From Flavobacterium shii (lineage in GTDB: Bacteria; Bacteroidota; Bacteroidia; Flavobacteriales; Flavobacteriaceae): a stretch of DNA of 64,000 nt. Position numbers and translations under genes: made by a program. The notes beneath the pieces are model-generated. The model saw nothing but the letters and a program-made list of their open reading frames with translations, was not told the origin of the DNA and did not search any database. Every line of letters starts with the position of its first letter. Within the stretch, counting starts at the first letter, position 1. The DNA lies in the NCBI RefSeq assembly GCF_025847235.1, contig NZ_JAOZEW010000008.1, forward strand, positions 1-64,000, given 5' to 3'. Shown in pieces: positions 36,255 through 44,551 of this stretch.

Positions 36255-37469
36255 ATGGATAAACTATTCTTTAATTTTGAAGTTGACCTTGGATTAGATT
36301 TATTAAAAATAATTATTGACGATTCCTTAATAAGCGATAATTATAGTAACTATGATAAACTCCAAGATGACCAAGAGTTATATTTAGAGCCGTTTTTAAT
36401 AGCTCATTATAACTTAACTAATCTAGATAAATATCCTTTAGACCAAATCTTATATGGTTATTTTGATAATCAGAAAGATGCAAAGAACATAGAGGTTATT
36501 TCAGATCAAAAAGGTATTATTTATCTACCAAAAATTGGATATTTCTTAACAAGTTTGCCAAATAACATTTTTGTTATTAGTATGAATAGTAAGAAGCAAT
36601 TTATACTCAAGGATAAAACTTCAAACAGAATAATTGATTTCATATTTGAAAAATTAATCTATGTAGGCAACACTTCTATAGAGATACTAAAATACAATCA
36701 TCAATATATTTATAATAAATTTGAAAACGATCAAAACCTAAAAAAGATAAACACTAATAATATCTCTACAGATAAGATAATAAAATACAGCGAAGTCTTG
36801 AATGAAGGTTATGAACTAATAAAAAGTGTTGATAAGGCTCAATATAATGAAATTCAAAAACTTGTAAAAAGAATAATGTTTTTTGATTGTGGTTATTTTA
36901 TGAATTTCACCTCTATGGATTTTCAGGGCAATATTTTCATAAGCACATATAATGCAGCAAAACCTTTAACTTTTATTGATACTTTAATTCATGAAACATC
37001 TCACTTAGCACTTAATTTAATTTTAATGAATCATCAAGATTACTTTGTAATAGATCCATTTGAATTAAAATTCAATTCACCATTTTTCAAGAAGTCTATA
37101 AAAAGAGGGCTGTATCATTCAATACATGCAACATATGTTTTGGCTAAATTGGTTAGATTTTATGATAAATTATATGATTCAGGAAAATTAACCGGAATTA
37201 AAAAGTATGAATTATTAGGTTTATTTTTATTAGATATTAGATTACTGAAGGAAGCTTTGTCTTATATAAGTGATCAAAATCTATATACAGAAAAAGGTAA
37301 GGCTTTGTTTTATGAAATGAAATCAATATACGATACTGTATCTAATAATAAAAAAGATCTAATTAATAAATATAAAATTCCTGAGGAACATACAGATCAT
37401 AATGCTGCAGTATTACCAAGATTCTTTGAAGCTGAAGATTTTCTTAAAGTTAATAATTTGACACTTTAA
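36255..37469 (+). CDS. HExxH protein, putative alpha-ketoglutarate-type peptide beta-hydroxylase
   Basis: 404 residues, no signal peptide. The clear motif is TLIHETSHLALN with His246, Glu247 and His250. A second conserved-looking stretch, RGLYHSIHATYVLAKLV, places Arg284 and His291 downstream. HExxH followed by R-x-L...xHA-x-Y-x-x-A fits the group that NCBI names aKG-HExxH-type peptide beta-hydroxylases (from memory), in which the motif binds iron and not protease zinc. By analogy His246, His250 and His291 would be ligands and Arg284 would hold the cosubstrate. The N-terminal 200 residues show no domain I can name. The gene follows the short double-glycine peptide by 60 bases and is visibly AT-richer than its neighbours (12 G/C in its first 60 bases). 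A zinc metalloprotease is the alternative. Confidence 0.65.
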   Translation: MDKLFFNFEVDLGLDLLKIIIDDSLISDNYSNYDKLQDDQELYLEPFLIAHYNLTNLDKYPLDQILYGYFDNQKDAKNIEVISDQKGIIYLPKIGYFLTSLPNNIFVISMNSKKQFILKDKTSNRIIDFIFEKLIYVGNTSIEILKYNHQYIYNKFENDQNLKKINTNNISTDKIIKYSEVLNEGYELIKSVDKAQYNEIQKLVKRIMFFDCGYFMNFTSMDFQGNIFISTYNAAKPLTFIDTLIHETSHLALNLILMNHQDYFVIDPFELKFNSPFFKKSIKRGLYHSIHATYVLAKLVRFYDKLYDSGKLTGIKKYELLGLFLLDIRLLKEALSYISDQNLYTEKGKALFYEMKSIYDTVSNNKKDLINKYKIPEEHTDHNAAVLPRFFEAEDFLKVNNLTL

Positions 37470-37761
37470 TCTATTCTGGAAAAAATAATATACCTAAAGT
37501 TATGCAGAATTTACAGATACAGAGAATCTTCATGTTAATACTCATAGAAATGGGATTTTAGGTATCCCATAACAATGTGTTTCTATGTACCATAAATTGG
37601 TCAAAAAATATAATTTGTATGTCAAATTTCCGAGGTACAATTAAATGTATAAATTTAAACAAGACGTCTCATAAAACACTAAGCAAAGCATAAGCTAAAA
37701 CAGTTAAAACGATAATTACAAGTGTTTAAACTCTTTTTTCTATTTATGCTGTTTTATCCTG
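37470..37761. other. Spacer after the HExxH gene
   Basis: A small hairpin ATGGGAT (37550-37556) / ATCCCAT (37564-37570) could end the island transcript. In one frame 37502-37573 reads YAEFTDTENL...NGILGIP and a stop, which might be a decayed gene end. No intact gene is present. Confidence 0.4.
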
Positions 37762-39162
37762 CTACTTCCCGATGCAGAAATTAGCAAAAATATTCCCCAG
37801 TAATTCATCGTTAGAAACCTGTCCTGTAATCAATCCGAATTGGTATAAAGCCTCGCGGATATCGAGTGCCATTAAGTCACTCGAAAGATTAGTTTCAAGA
37901 CCGTATTTTACTTTTTGAATTTCATCCAAAGCTTTCAATAAAGAATCGTAATGTCTTGTGTTCGTAACGATAGTTTCATTATTTCGTAATGCTCCAGTAT
38001 TTACAAATGATAGTAATTGATTTTTTAATTCATCAACACCAATGTTTTCTTTAGCACTTAAAAATATTTGTTTAAGGTTTAAAGTTTCAAGTTGTTTATG
38101 AACATTTTGAAGTTCTTCTTCAGTAAGTTGATCTATTTTATTGCAGACAATTAAAATTTGTTTTAAAGGATATTTGTTTTTTATTTTCTCAATTTCAATG
38201 ATGAATGAAGCACTTGAAACTTTAAACTTTAAACTATCCATTAAGTAGATAACAAGTTGCGCTTGTTCGATTTTTTCGAAAGTTTTCTTGATTCCGATGC
38301 TTTCTACATAATCGAGAGTTTCACGAATACCTGCCGTATCTATAAATCGAAAACCAATTCCGCCAATGACTAATTCATCTTCGATAGTATCACGCGTTGT
38401 TCCAGCAATTTCCGAAACGATTGCGCGTTCTTCATTTAATAAGGCATTTAATAAAGTCGATTTCCCTACATTTGGTTCTCCAACAATAGCTACAGGAATT
38501 CCGTTTTTAATTACATTTCCAACCGCAAATGAATCGATTAAACGTTTTAATACGAATTCGATACGATTAAGTAATTCATGAAATTGGGTTCTGTCGGCAA
38601 ATTCTACATCTTCTTCGGCAAAGTCCAATTCGAGTTCTATAAGTGAAGCAAAATTTAGTAATTCCTCACGTAGTTTGGCTATTTCGTTACTAAAACCACC
38701 GCGCATTTGTTGCATAGCAATTTGGTGTGAAGCTTCATTATCAGACGAGATTAAATCGGCTACAGCTTCGGCTTGAGACAAATCCAGTTTTCCGTTTAAG
38801 AAAGCACGGAGTGTAAATTCTCCTGGGTTGGCCATACGGCATCCTTTACGAAGTAATAACTGAATTATTTGTTGTTGGATATAAGTAGAACCGTGACAAG
38901 AAATTTCGATAGTATTTTCGCCTGTATAAGAGTTTGGACCTTTAAATACTGAAACTAAAACTTCGTCAAGGGTTTTCGAATCATCTACAATATGACCTAG
39001 ATGCAAGGTGTGCGTTTTCTGTTTTGTTAAATCTTTATTTTTAATAGATCGAAAAACACCGTTACCAATTGTAATGGCCTCGCTACCCGAGATACGAATT
39101 ATGGCGATTGCTCCAGCTCCCGAAGGCGTTGCCAAAGCTACTATAGAATCTTGATTTATCAT
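37762..39162 (-). CDS. mnmE: tRNA modification GTPase MnmE
   Basis: 466 residues. With MnmG it installs the 5-carboxymethylaminomethyl group at wobble U34 of tRNA. Order: an N-terminal tetrahydrofolate-binding domain (1-120; DSIVALATPSGAGAIAIIRISG), a helical domain, an inserted G domain with P-loop GEPNVGKSTLLN, switch AGTTRDT, DTAG and NKID, and the C-terminal FCIGK with the conserved CxGK. The -7 element TACCTTTG lies only 4 bases before the ATG, which implies a leaderless mRNA. Confidence 0.97.
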   Translation of the reverse strand: MINQDSIVALATPSGAGAIAIIRISGSEAITIGNGVFRSIKNKDLTKQKTHTLHLGHIVDDSKTLDEVLVSVFKGPNSYTGENTIEISCHGSTYIQQQIIQLLLRKGCRMANPGEFTLRAFLNGKLDLSQAEAVADLISSDNEASHQIAMQQMRGGFSNEIAKLREELLNFASLIELELDFAEEDVEFADRTQFHELLNRIEFVLKRLIDSFAVGNVIKNGIPVAIVGEPNVGKSTLLNALLNEERAIVSEIAGTTRDTIEDELVIGGIGFRFIDTAGIRETLDYVESIGIKKTFEKIEQAQLVIYLMDSLKFKVSSASFIIEIEKIKNKYPLKQILIVCNKIDQLTEEELQNVHKQLETLNLKQIFLSAKENIGVDELKNQLLSFVNTGALRNNETIVTNTRHYDSLLKALDEIQKVKYGLETNLSSDLMALDIREALYQFGLITGQVSNDELLGNIFANFCIGK

Positions 39163-39166
39163 GGTG

Positions 39167-39174
39167 CAAAGGTA
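39167..39174 (-). promoter_or_regulatory. mnmE -7 element, leaderless arrangement
   Basis: Minus-strand TACCTTTG fits TAnnTTTG and ends 4 bases before the ATG at 39162. Transcription would start at or within a base or two of the start codon. No TTG is seen at the -33 distance. Confidence 0.5.
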
Positions 39175-39960
39175 TAAAAAAAGGCTAGAAGTTCCGAAAG
39201 GGAGAATTGTATAAAATAGATCCTTGTTTATGGAATATTATGCTTGCTTATGATGGGGTTCAAAAATAAAAGACACGCAGATTAAGCAGATTTTTTTAGA
39301 GAAAATTAACCGCGAAGATTTGCAAAGACCAACGCAAAGCTCGAAATCCCTTCTCGAAGCTCAATCTCATTAAGTTAAGAGATTTTAGATTCAAGATTGC
39401 TTCGCCTGTTATCACTTTCAGGCCTAGGTAACGATTGCTTATTTTTGATTTTTGATTTTTGATTTTGTGTTGGTTAATAATAAGATAGTTGATTTTACGA
39501 GGTTTTATACATCTGAAATCAAAAATCGTTAGTCAAAAATCTTAAATCATTTTAAAATCATTCCTTAACTTAATGACATTGCCTGAAGCTTCGGGACAGA
39601 ATCCATTTAATCTTTTTAATTCTATCTAACTCTTTGCCAAAGGAACGCGGATTATGTGGATTTGCTAAGGCGAAAACACGGATTAAACGGATTTTATTTT
39701 TGGTTATTTTTAAATCGGTTTTTAATCCGCGGCTTTACTTTTGTAAATCCGTTGCATCCGCGTCCCATTATAGACAATTTAAGTTAGCAACTATTTACTT
39801 CGTCTGTTCGCTATCGCTCGGGTATCAAAGTCTCAAACCGATTTTTTTGAAATCTGTTGCAAAAAAATAACATCAAAAGACGCAAAGTTTAAAATTCAAG
39901 ATTAAAATTAATTAGTGCAAATTTGTGTAATTCGTGACAAAAGGATAACTAAGTAAAGTA
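39175..39960. repeat. Long repeat-rich spacer (dispersed word vocabulary)
   Basis: Nearly 800 bases without a credible gene. It contains CACGCAGATTAAGCAGATTT (39273-39292), CCGCGAAGATTTGCAAAG, a TTTTTGAT triple repeat (39438-39463) with its inverse ATCAAAAATC (39516-39525), GGATTATGTGGATTTGCTAA, CACGGATTAAACGGATTTTA, AAATCCGTTGCATCCGCGTC, and GTGTAATTCGTGACA (39924-39938). These are the same kinds of words as at 25339-25566. Open frames here (for example 39634-39870) are repeat readthrough. Confidence 0.65.
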
Positions 39961-40067
39961 GTCTTATTTTAATAAATTATAAAATGTTAAATATCTGATA
40001 ATTGTCATATCGAAGAGGCCGTTTTATGGCTAAATTTGAGAAACTAACATATAATCCAAACTGTACG

Positions 40068-40901
40068 ATGAAAAAAATATTATTCCCAACCGATTTTTCC
40101 GATGTAGCTACAAATGCTTTTGTACATGCTTTAGAATTTGCAAAACAGGTTAAAGGTGAACTCGTTTTACTGCACACTTTTGAAATTCCGGTTTATGACA
40201 GCCAGTTTTTTCCAGAGAATTTTGCAATTATATATAATTCATTGGAATTGGCCAAATTTGAAATGTTTAAAGATGAGATTCCTAAGCTTCGAGAAATTGC
40301 CGAAGGACGTAATCTTGATGATATTGTAATGAATCACCGCTTAATGGATGGCGATTTGGTTTACAATATGAAAAAAGCGATAAAGGAAGATAATATAGAT
40401 TTTGTGGTAATGGGAACTTCTGGTATTTCGGGTTGGGATACATTTTTCTTAGGAACAAATACCGATGCTGTGATTTCTGGAGTAGAAGTTCCTATTTTAT
40501 GTGTTCCTGTAGAGTCCAAATTTAAAAAAGTAAAAACCATCGGATTCACAACTCGTTATCGTGAAAAAGATAAAAAAGAGCTTCGTAAAGTTTTGGCTAT
40601 AGCCAAAAAAATGAATGCAAAAATTAAATGTTTGTATGTAAGAACTCAGAATACGGATGTGATAGATGCTACGATTAAAGAATGGGAAAATGATTTTAAA
40701 GATGAGCCTGTTCAATTTTTAGTACTTCCGTGTGAAGAAGTAAAAGAGACCATTCTGGATTTTGTTTTATATAAAGATATTGATGTATTGGCTATGATTG
40801 CTTATAAACGAAGTTTCTTCGAAAGTTTGTTCCATCCTAGTTTTACTAAGAAACTAACGAAGGATATAGCTATTCCTGTTTTGATTATGCATGAACTATA
40901 A
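40068..40901 (+). CDS. Universal stress protein with two Usp domains
   Basis: 277 residues from the ATG at 40068, chosen because the first Usp beta-strand (MKKILFPTDFSDVATNAF) starts there. An in-frame ATG at 40002 would add 22 unlikely residues. Domain 1 (1-145) ends with VMGTSGISGWDTFFLGTNTDAVISGVEVPILCVP, and domain 2 (about 150-277) ends with KDIAIPVLIMHEL. The GTSG-S-like nucleotide loop of domain 1 is near canonical; domain 2 lacks a clear GxxGS loop. Cytosolic stress protein, role unspecified. Confidence 0.9.
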   Translation: MKKILFPTDFSDVATNAFVHALEFAKQVKGELVLLHTFEIPVYDSQFFPENFAIIYNSLELAKFEMFKDEIPKLREIAEGRNLDDIVMNHRLMDGDLVYNMKKAIKEDNIDFVVMGTSGISGWDTFFLGTNTDAVISGVEVPILCVPVESKFKKVKTIGFTTRYREKDKKELRKVLAIAKKMNAKIKCLYVRTQNTDVIDATIKEWENDFKDEPVQFLVLPCEEVKETILDFVLYKDIDVLAMIAYKRSFFESLFHPSFTKKLTKDIAIPVLIMHEL

Positions 40902-40918
40902 TTTTTGTATTGGTTTTA

Positions 40919-41041
40919 AAATTCTCACGAAAAGCATCAGGCTATTTATCTGATAAGAAAAAAATGGTTAAAGGAAATTATACCATTTATCCTGAAAAAG
41001 CAGCAGCGGGGCTTTGGACTAATCCAACTGCTCTTGAATAA
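40919..41041 (+). pseudogene. Possible 3' remnant of an unidentified gene
   Basis: A reading frame without a start codon gives KFSRKASGYLSDKKKMVKGN followed by YTIYPEKAAAGLWTNPTALE and a stop. The composition looks like real protein, unlike the surrounding spacer, and a strong hairpin follows. No family was recognised, and the upstream part is missing. It could also be chance. Confidence 0.4.
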
Positions 41042-41048
41042 TTTTTAA

Positions 41049-41087
41049 AACTAGAAAATTCACAAAAAAATCGTGAATTTTCTAGTT
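41049..41087. terminator. Hairpin terminator between the remnant and the NRPS operon end
   Basis: AACTAGAAAATTCAC (41049-41063) and GTGAATTTTCTAGTT (41073-41087) are perfect 15-bp inverted arms. It lies 43 bases past the ATP-grasp stop at 41130 in the minus direction, so it probably ends the NRPS operon. Confidence 0.82.
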
Positions 41088-41129
41088 CTTAAGGTAATAA
41101 TTAAAGAGAAAGAATCTCCTATCAAAATA

Positions 41130-42500
41130 TTAATTAAGAATTTCAAACACAATTGCTTCTACGGCTCCTGTTGCCGAATTAATAACCCCGACATCTGTTT
41201 TTACTTCCGACATTCTTACCCAAACACCTCCATAGAAATCTCCAAAACCAAATGCGCCCCAGATAAGTTTATGAGGAGTCCATTCGTTTTGCTCATTTGG
41301 TGCCATAAATCCAATGGAATCACTAAATTCCTGTGCAATAAAAAAACCATTTTCCAATGCTGTTTCCAATATTTCTTCCCATTCAATATCGCTCTGAAAC
41401 TTGCCTATAAAAACATCTTTCCCTTGATACCCTCTTGCTGCTTTTATCACAAATCTATCTTTATTGGCTTTCAATAACTCCGAAAGATTATACTCTTTAC
41501 CTTTAAAAATGGTTCTTTTATCTTCAACTGGAGAAGTCCAAGGGATATTTCTAAGCAGGAGTTCATTATCTTTCAGCGCAAATTTTCCTGCCTGAGCCAA
41601 TTCGCGTAATATAGCTAAATTTCGTTTATCCCCCTGCATTCTAAGCCCTACATGGTCTGGAAAATATATTTTATCCATAATAAATGCTCTAAAAATTGCT
41701 GGAGTAATCTCAACATCTAAAGCTAAAATTATTACTCCGTGAATGATTTTATCTTCAAAGTATAAGTCCCCGTTTATTAGTTCCAATGTTTTTATATCTG
41801 CTGCATATGCACTGCCTGTAAGTCCCTTCTTCCTCAACGCCTGTCTGTAATAATTGTCAAAAAAACATAAATTTTTATTTCTTTCAGTATCTTCAACATC
41901 TCTCATATCTATAAATAGATTAAGAGTATCATTTTCTTTACCAACTTGTTTTATAATTTGTTCAATAAGGTATTCCATATATATTTCCAACGTATTCCTC
42001 GTTTTGTAATTATTGGATTTATCCTCATCCCACAATTCGGGGTGGTTTCTTCTAATCACAGATTCAAGGCTATGTATCTGCCATCCTCCTAGGGAAGACC
42101 CCATATTAACTTCTAAAATTTTAAAGCCTTCCTCAGTGTAAGTCAAATCTAGTCTACATCCAATCTGAACATTTTTATCATGGCACATCATTCCGAATTC
42201 TGCAAGTATTTCGTTGCCATCAAAATAAAATTCGGCAATTTTTTTAATGTCATTATTAAAATATAAAGATGGGATTTTCTGCAATAGTTTGGGCATTTTA
42301 AATGACAATTCTTTTAACTCATCCGTCATTTCTTTATTAATAAGTATAGGCCATGCGGTTACAGGATACTCATAGTTTTTAAATACTTCGGGAACCGATT
42401 CATCATCGGTATTAATCCTTGAAGGAAATTGAATGTTATTTCTAAATTCTGAAAATTTATCCGAAAGGATAGTATATTCTTCTGTTATATTTTCTATCAT
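41130..42500 (-). CDS. ATP-grasp enzyme, glutathionylspermidine synthase/circularly permuted type
   Basis: 456 residues, last gene of the NRPS operon. The phrase LTYTEEGFKILEVNMGSSLGGW puts a Glu130-x-Asn132 metal pair in a glycine-rich loop. Later, FVIKAARGYQGKDVFIGKF resembles the ATP-grasp nucleotide lysine and glycine loop, and VWVRMSEVKTDVGVINSATGA the C-terminal part of permuted ATP-grasp proteins. Such enzymes join a carboxylate to an amine using ATP. It might amidate the released peptide or make an unusual building block. It follows the hydrolase by 78 bases. The fold assignment is moderate, and the substrate is unknown. Confidence 0.65.
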   Translation of the reverse strand: MIENITEEYTILSDKFSEFRNNIQFPSRINTDDESVPEVFKNYEYPVTAWPILINKEMTDELKELSFKMPKLLQKIPSLYFNNDIKKIAEFYFDGNEILAEFGMMCHDKNVQIGCRLDLTYTEEGFKILEVNMGSSLGGWQIHSLESVIRRNHPELWDEDKSNNYKTRNTLEIYMEYLIEQIIKQVGKENDTLNLFIDMRDVEDTERNKNLCFFDNYYRQALRKKGLTGSAYAADIKTLELINGDLYFEDKIIHGVIILALDVEITPAIFRAFIMDKIYFPDHVGLRMQGDKRNLAILRELAQAGKFALKDNELLLRNIPWTSPVEDKRTIFKGKEYNLSELLKANKDRFVIKAARGYQGKDVFIGKFQSDIEWEEILETALENGFFIAQEFSDSIGFMAPNEQNEWTPHKLIWGAFGFGDFYGGVWVRMSEVKTDVGVINSATGAVEAIVFEILN

Positions 42501-42578
42501 GATAAAATGTTTTTGGTTTTTTGTAATTATTCTTTGCTATTGAACTGAAATAGACAATACATGTCTGCAATTATTTTT

Positions 42579-44516
42579 TTATATGATTCCCCAATAAAAT
42601 AAGTAGGTTGCCAGTAGTATGTTTGAAAAGATTACCGAAAAAATAGCCTCTCTTTGATTTGTTTTTTTTATGGTAAAAAGGAAGTATAAGAGTGTTAAGG
42701 CCAAACAGCCTAAAAATCCAAAAAGTAATGAGAAAACATAGCCGAAATCTTCCGGCAGACCAAAGGCCAAAATAAAAAAGTTTTGTTTCGAAACATTTAG
42801 TATTGCCATAATAAGACTTACAAAAAGTCCTAATCCTATTAGTGAAGTAATAATTAGGCAGGTTCTGATTATTTTATCCTGAATAGTAGTGTAATTTCTT
42901 TTTATTAATTTTATGAAATACATAAAAATAAAGATCAGCATGATACCCAAAGCAATTATCAGAGGAAACAAAAAGACAGGATTTAGTTCCCCGATACTGC
43001 TTCCGGCCCTGGAAACACCTTTATTAATAATAACCCCCGTAACAAGTTTTATTGTTTTGGCTTTCTTAAAGGCATCAAGATCCAATTTTTGTTCCGGATG
43101 ATCGATAAACTTTTCTGCAACTTCACGCCCTATTCCTGTAAAACTAGGTACATGCCCGTAAGTATAGGCTTCAATATTGTGAGCATTACCAAATCTTGCA
43201 GCTACTTTTTTTCCATTTGTTTGAGGGGTAATCGGGTCAAACTCACCTGAGAAAACCAAAACCGGATATTTAGCCAAAGCAAGATTTGAAAGATTAAAAC
43301 TTTTTATTGATCCTTCGTTTCTGTTTTTATTCCAGGCATCACATACTTTAAAATCGGACTTATAGAAGGAAATTCCTCCGCTTAATCCTTTAAATTCTGA
43401 TGCCTTTTTTTGATATTCTGAAAAATCATTATTAGGAAGCGCTTCATTGCAACTTATGCAATAGTAAACTCCGTAATCCATTTCTAATAAACTTGAAAAA
43501 GCACTCACCAGATTCCCTAACGATTCTCCTTTTCTTTCGTGAAACTGATAAATTAATACTGGAATAACTTCTACTAGTTGTTTATTATATAAAGCTTGCT
43601 GAATCGCTACTTTAAAATCTTCTGCATTATAAGTGAATTTACCAGAAGGAACCAATGATTTATCTACAGATACCGTTAGAGGATTTTTCTCCAAATCGGC
43701 AATAACTTCGTAGTATGTTTTTTCTAAATTAGGATATTCTTTATTGTATTTTTTGTCATTTTTACAGATTTTAAATATTTTCTGCAAACTGTTCATATAA
43801 TTAGCCGTATTATCAACGTAATAGGTTGACATATCGTAGATAGCAGAATCAAGTACTAATGATTCTATATCTTTTGGATAGGTACTTGCATATACCTGTG
43901 CAACATAAGTTCCATAGGATACACCATACACGTTCCATTCTTTATATTTTAGTATCGATTTTAATGCGTGAAGATCATTGGCAACAGCCAGACTGTTATA
44001 TGAATCAATGTTTATACCTCTGTTTATAAGATCTTGCTTGCATAACATGGCTGCATTTGTCTTTTGTTTTTCATCTTCTTCCTCAGATTGGTTCTTTGCC
44101 AGAATTTCTAAAAACTTTTTGCCTAAATCCTCCGATAGTCTTGGTTTACTTAATCCCGTTCCGCGAATATCGAGCACAATAATATCATTATTTTCTCGAA
44201 GAGGATGATTCAGCCAGGACCAAATGTTGGCAATTCCATCTGCACCAGGACCACCTTGTATAAAAACTATTGCTTTAGAGCTTTTTACATTCGAAGTTTT
44301 CTTTAAAATCGTTACTGCGATTTTTATTGTCTTGCCATCATGTCCTCCCCATGTTTCAGGAACATTAAGGTAACCCCAAATCATTTTACCAGAATCATCA
44401 TCTTTAAACTGAGGCAAAAGAGCAGAAGTTTTTTCAAAAGTTACTTTTTGTGCCTGTATATTTCCCAGAAAATTTATCAATAGGAAAATAATGATACTTG
44501 TTATTTTTAGTTTCAT
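42579..44516 (-). CDS. Exported alpha/beta hydrolase (TAP/proline iminopeptidase-like) with C-terminal TM helices
   Basis: 645 residues. The signal peptide (ends near LGNIQA) and an alpha/beta-hydrolase domain (about 60-490) have oxyanion FIQGGPGADG, DIRGTGLSKPR, the nucleophile elbow VYGVSYGTYVA, and the late Asp in FSGEFDPITP and His in YTYGHVPSF. Four predicted TM helices follow (about 515-645), which anchor the enzyme so that its active site is extracytoplasmic. Within an NRPS operon it may process or release the peptide after export, or give self-protection by cleaving it. The peptidase class is inferred from TAP-like motifs. Confidence 0.82.
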   Translation of the reverse strand: MKLKITSIIIFLLINFLGNIQAQKVTFEKTSALLPQFKDDDSGKMIWGYLNVPETWGGHDGKTIKIAVTILKKTSNVKSSKAIVFIQGGPGADGIANIWSWLNHPLRENNDIIVLDIRGTGLSKPRLSEDLGKKFLEILAKNQSEEEDEKQKTNAAMLCKQDLINRGINIDSYNSLAVANDLHALKSILKYKEWNVYGVSYGTYVAQVYASTYPKDIESLVLDSAIYDMSTYYVDNTANYMNSLQKIFKICKNDKKYNKEYPNLEKTYYEVIADLEKNPLTVSVDKSLVPSGKFTYNAEDFKVAIQQALYNKQLVEVIPVLIYQFHERKGESLGNLVSAFSSLLEMDYGVYYCISCNEALPNNDFSEYQKKASEFKGLSGGISFYKSDFKVCDAWNKNRNEGSIKSFNLSNLALAKYPVLVFSGEFDPITPQTNGKKVAARFGNAHNIEAYTYGHVPSFTGIGREVAEKFIDHPEQKLDLDAFKKAKTIKLVTGVIINKGVSRAGSSIGELNPVFLFPLIIALGIMLIFIFMYFIKLIKRNYTTIQDKIIRTCLIITSLIGLGLFVSLIMAILNVSKQNFFILAFGLPEDFGYVFSLLFGFLGCLALTLLYFLFTIKKTNQREAIFSVIFSNILLATYLFYWGII

Positions 44517-44551
44517 AATATATTTTTTGAATGTTATTTTATAATTTCGTC

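Noticed and set aside
37502..37573. Reading frame YAEFTDTENL...NGILGIP as the end of a decayed gene (DUF2141-like thought)
   Set aside because: Too short, and only a loose resemblance; recorded in the spacer entry but not called.
39634..39870. 78-codon open frame in the repeat-rich spacer
   Set aside because: Made of the dispersed GGATT/TTTGC words; no protein-like pattern.
40002..40067. ATG at 40002 as start of the universal stress protein
   Set aside because: The Usp fold begins at MKKILFPTDF (40068); the 22 added residues match nothing.
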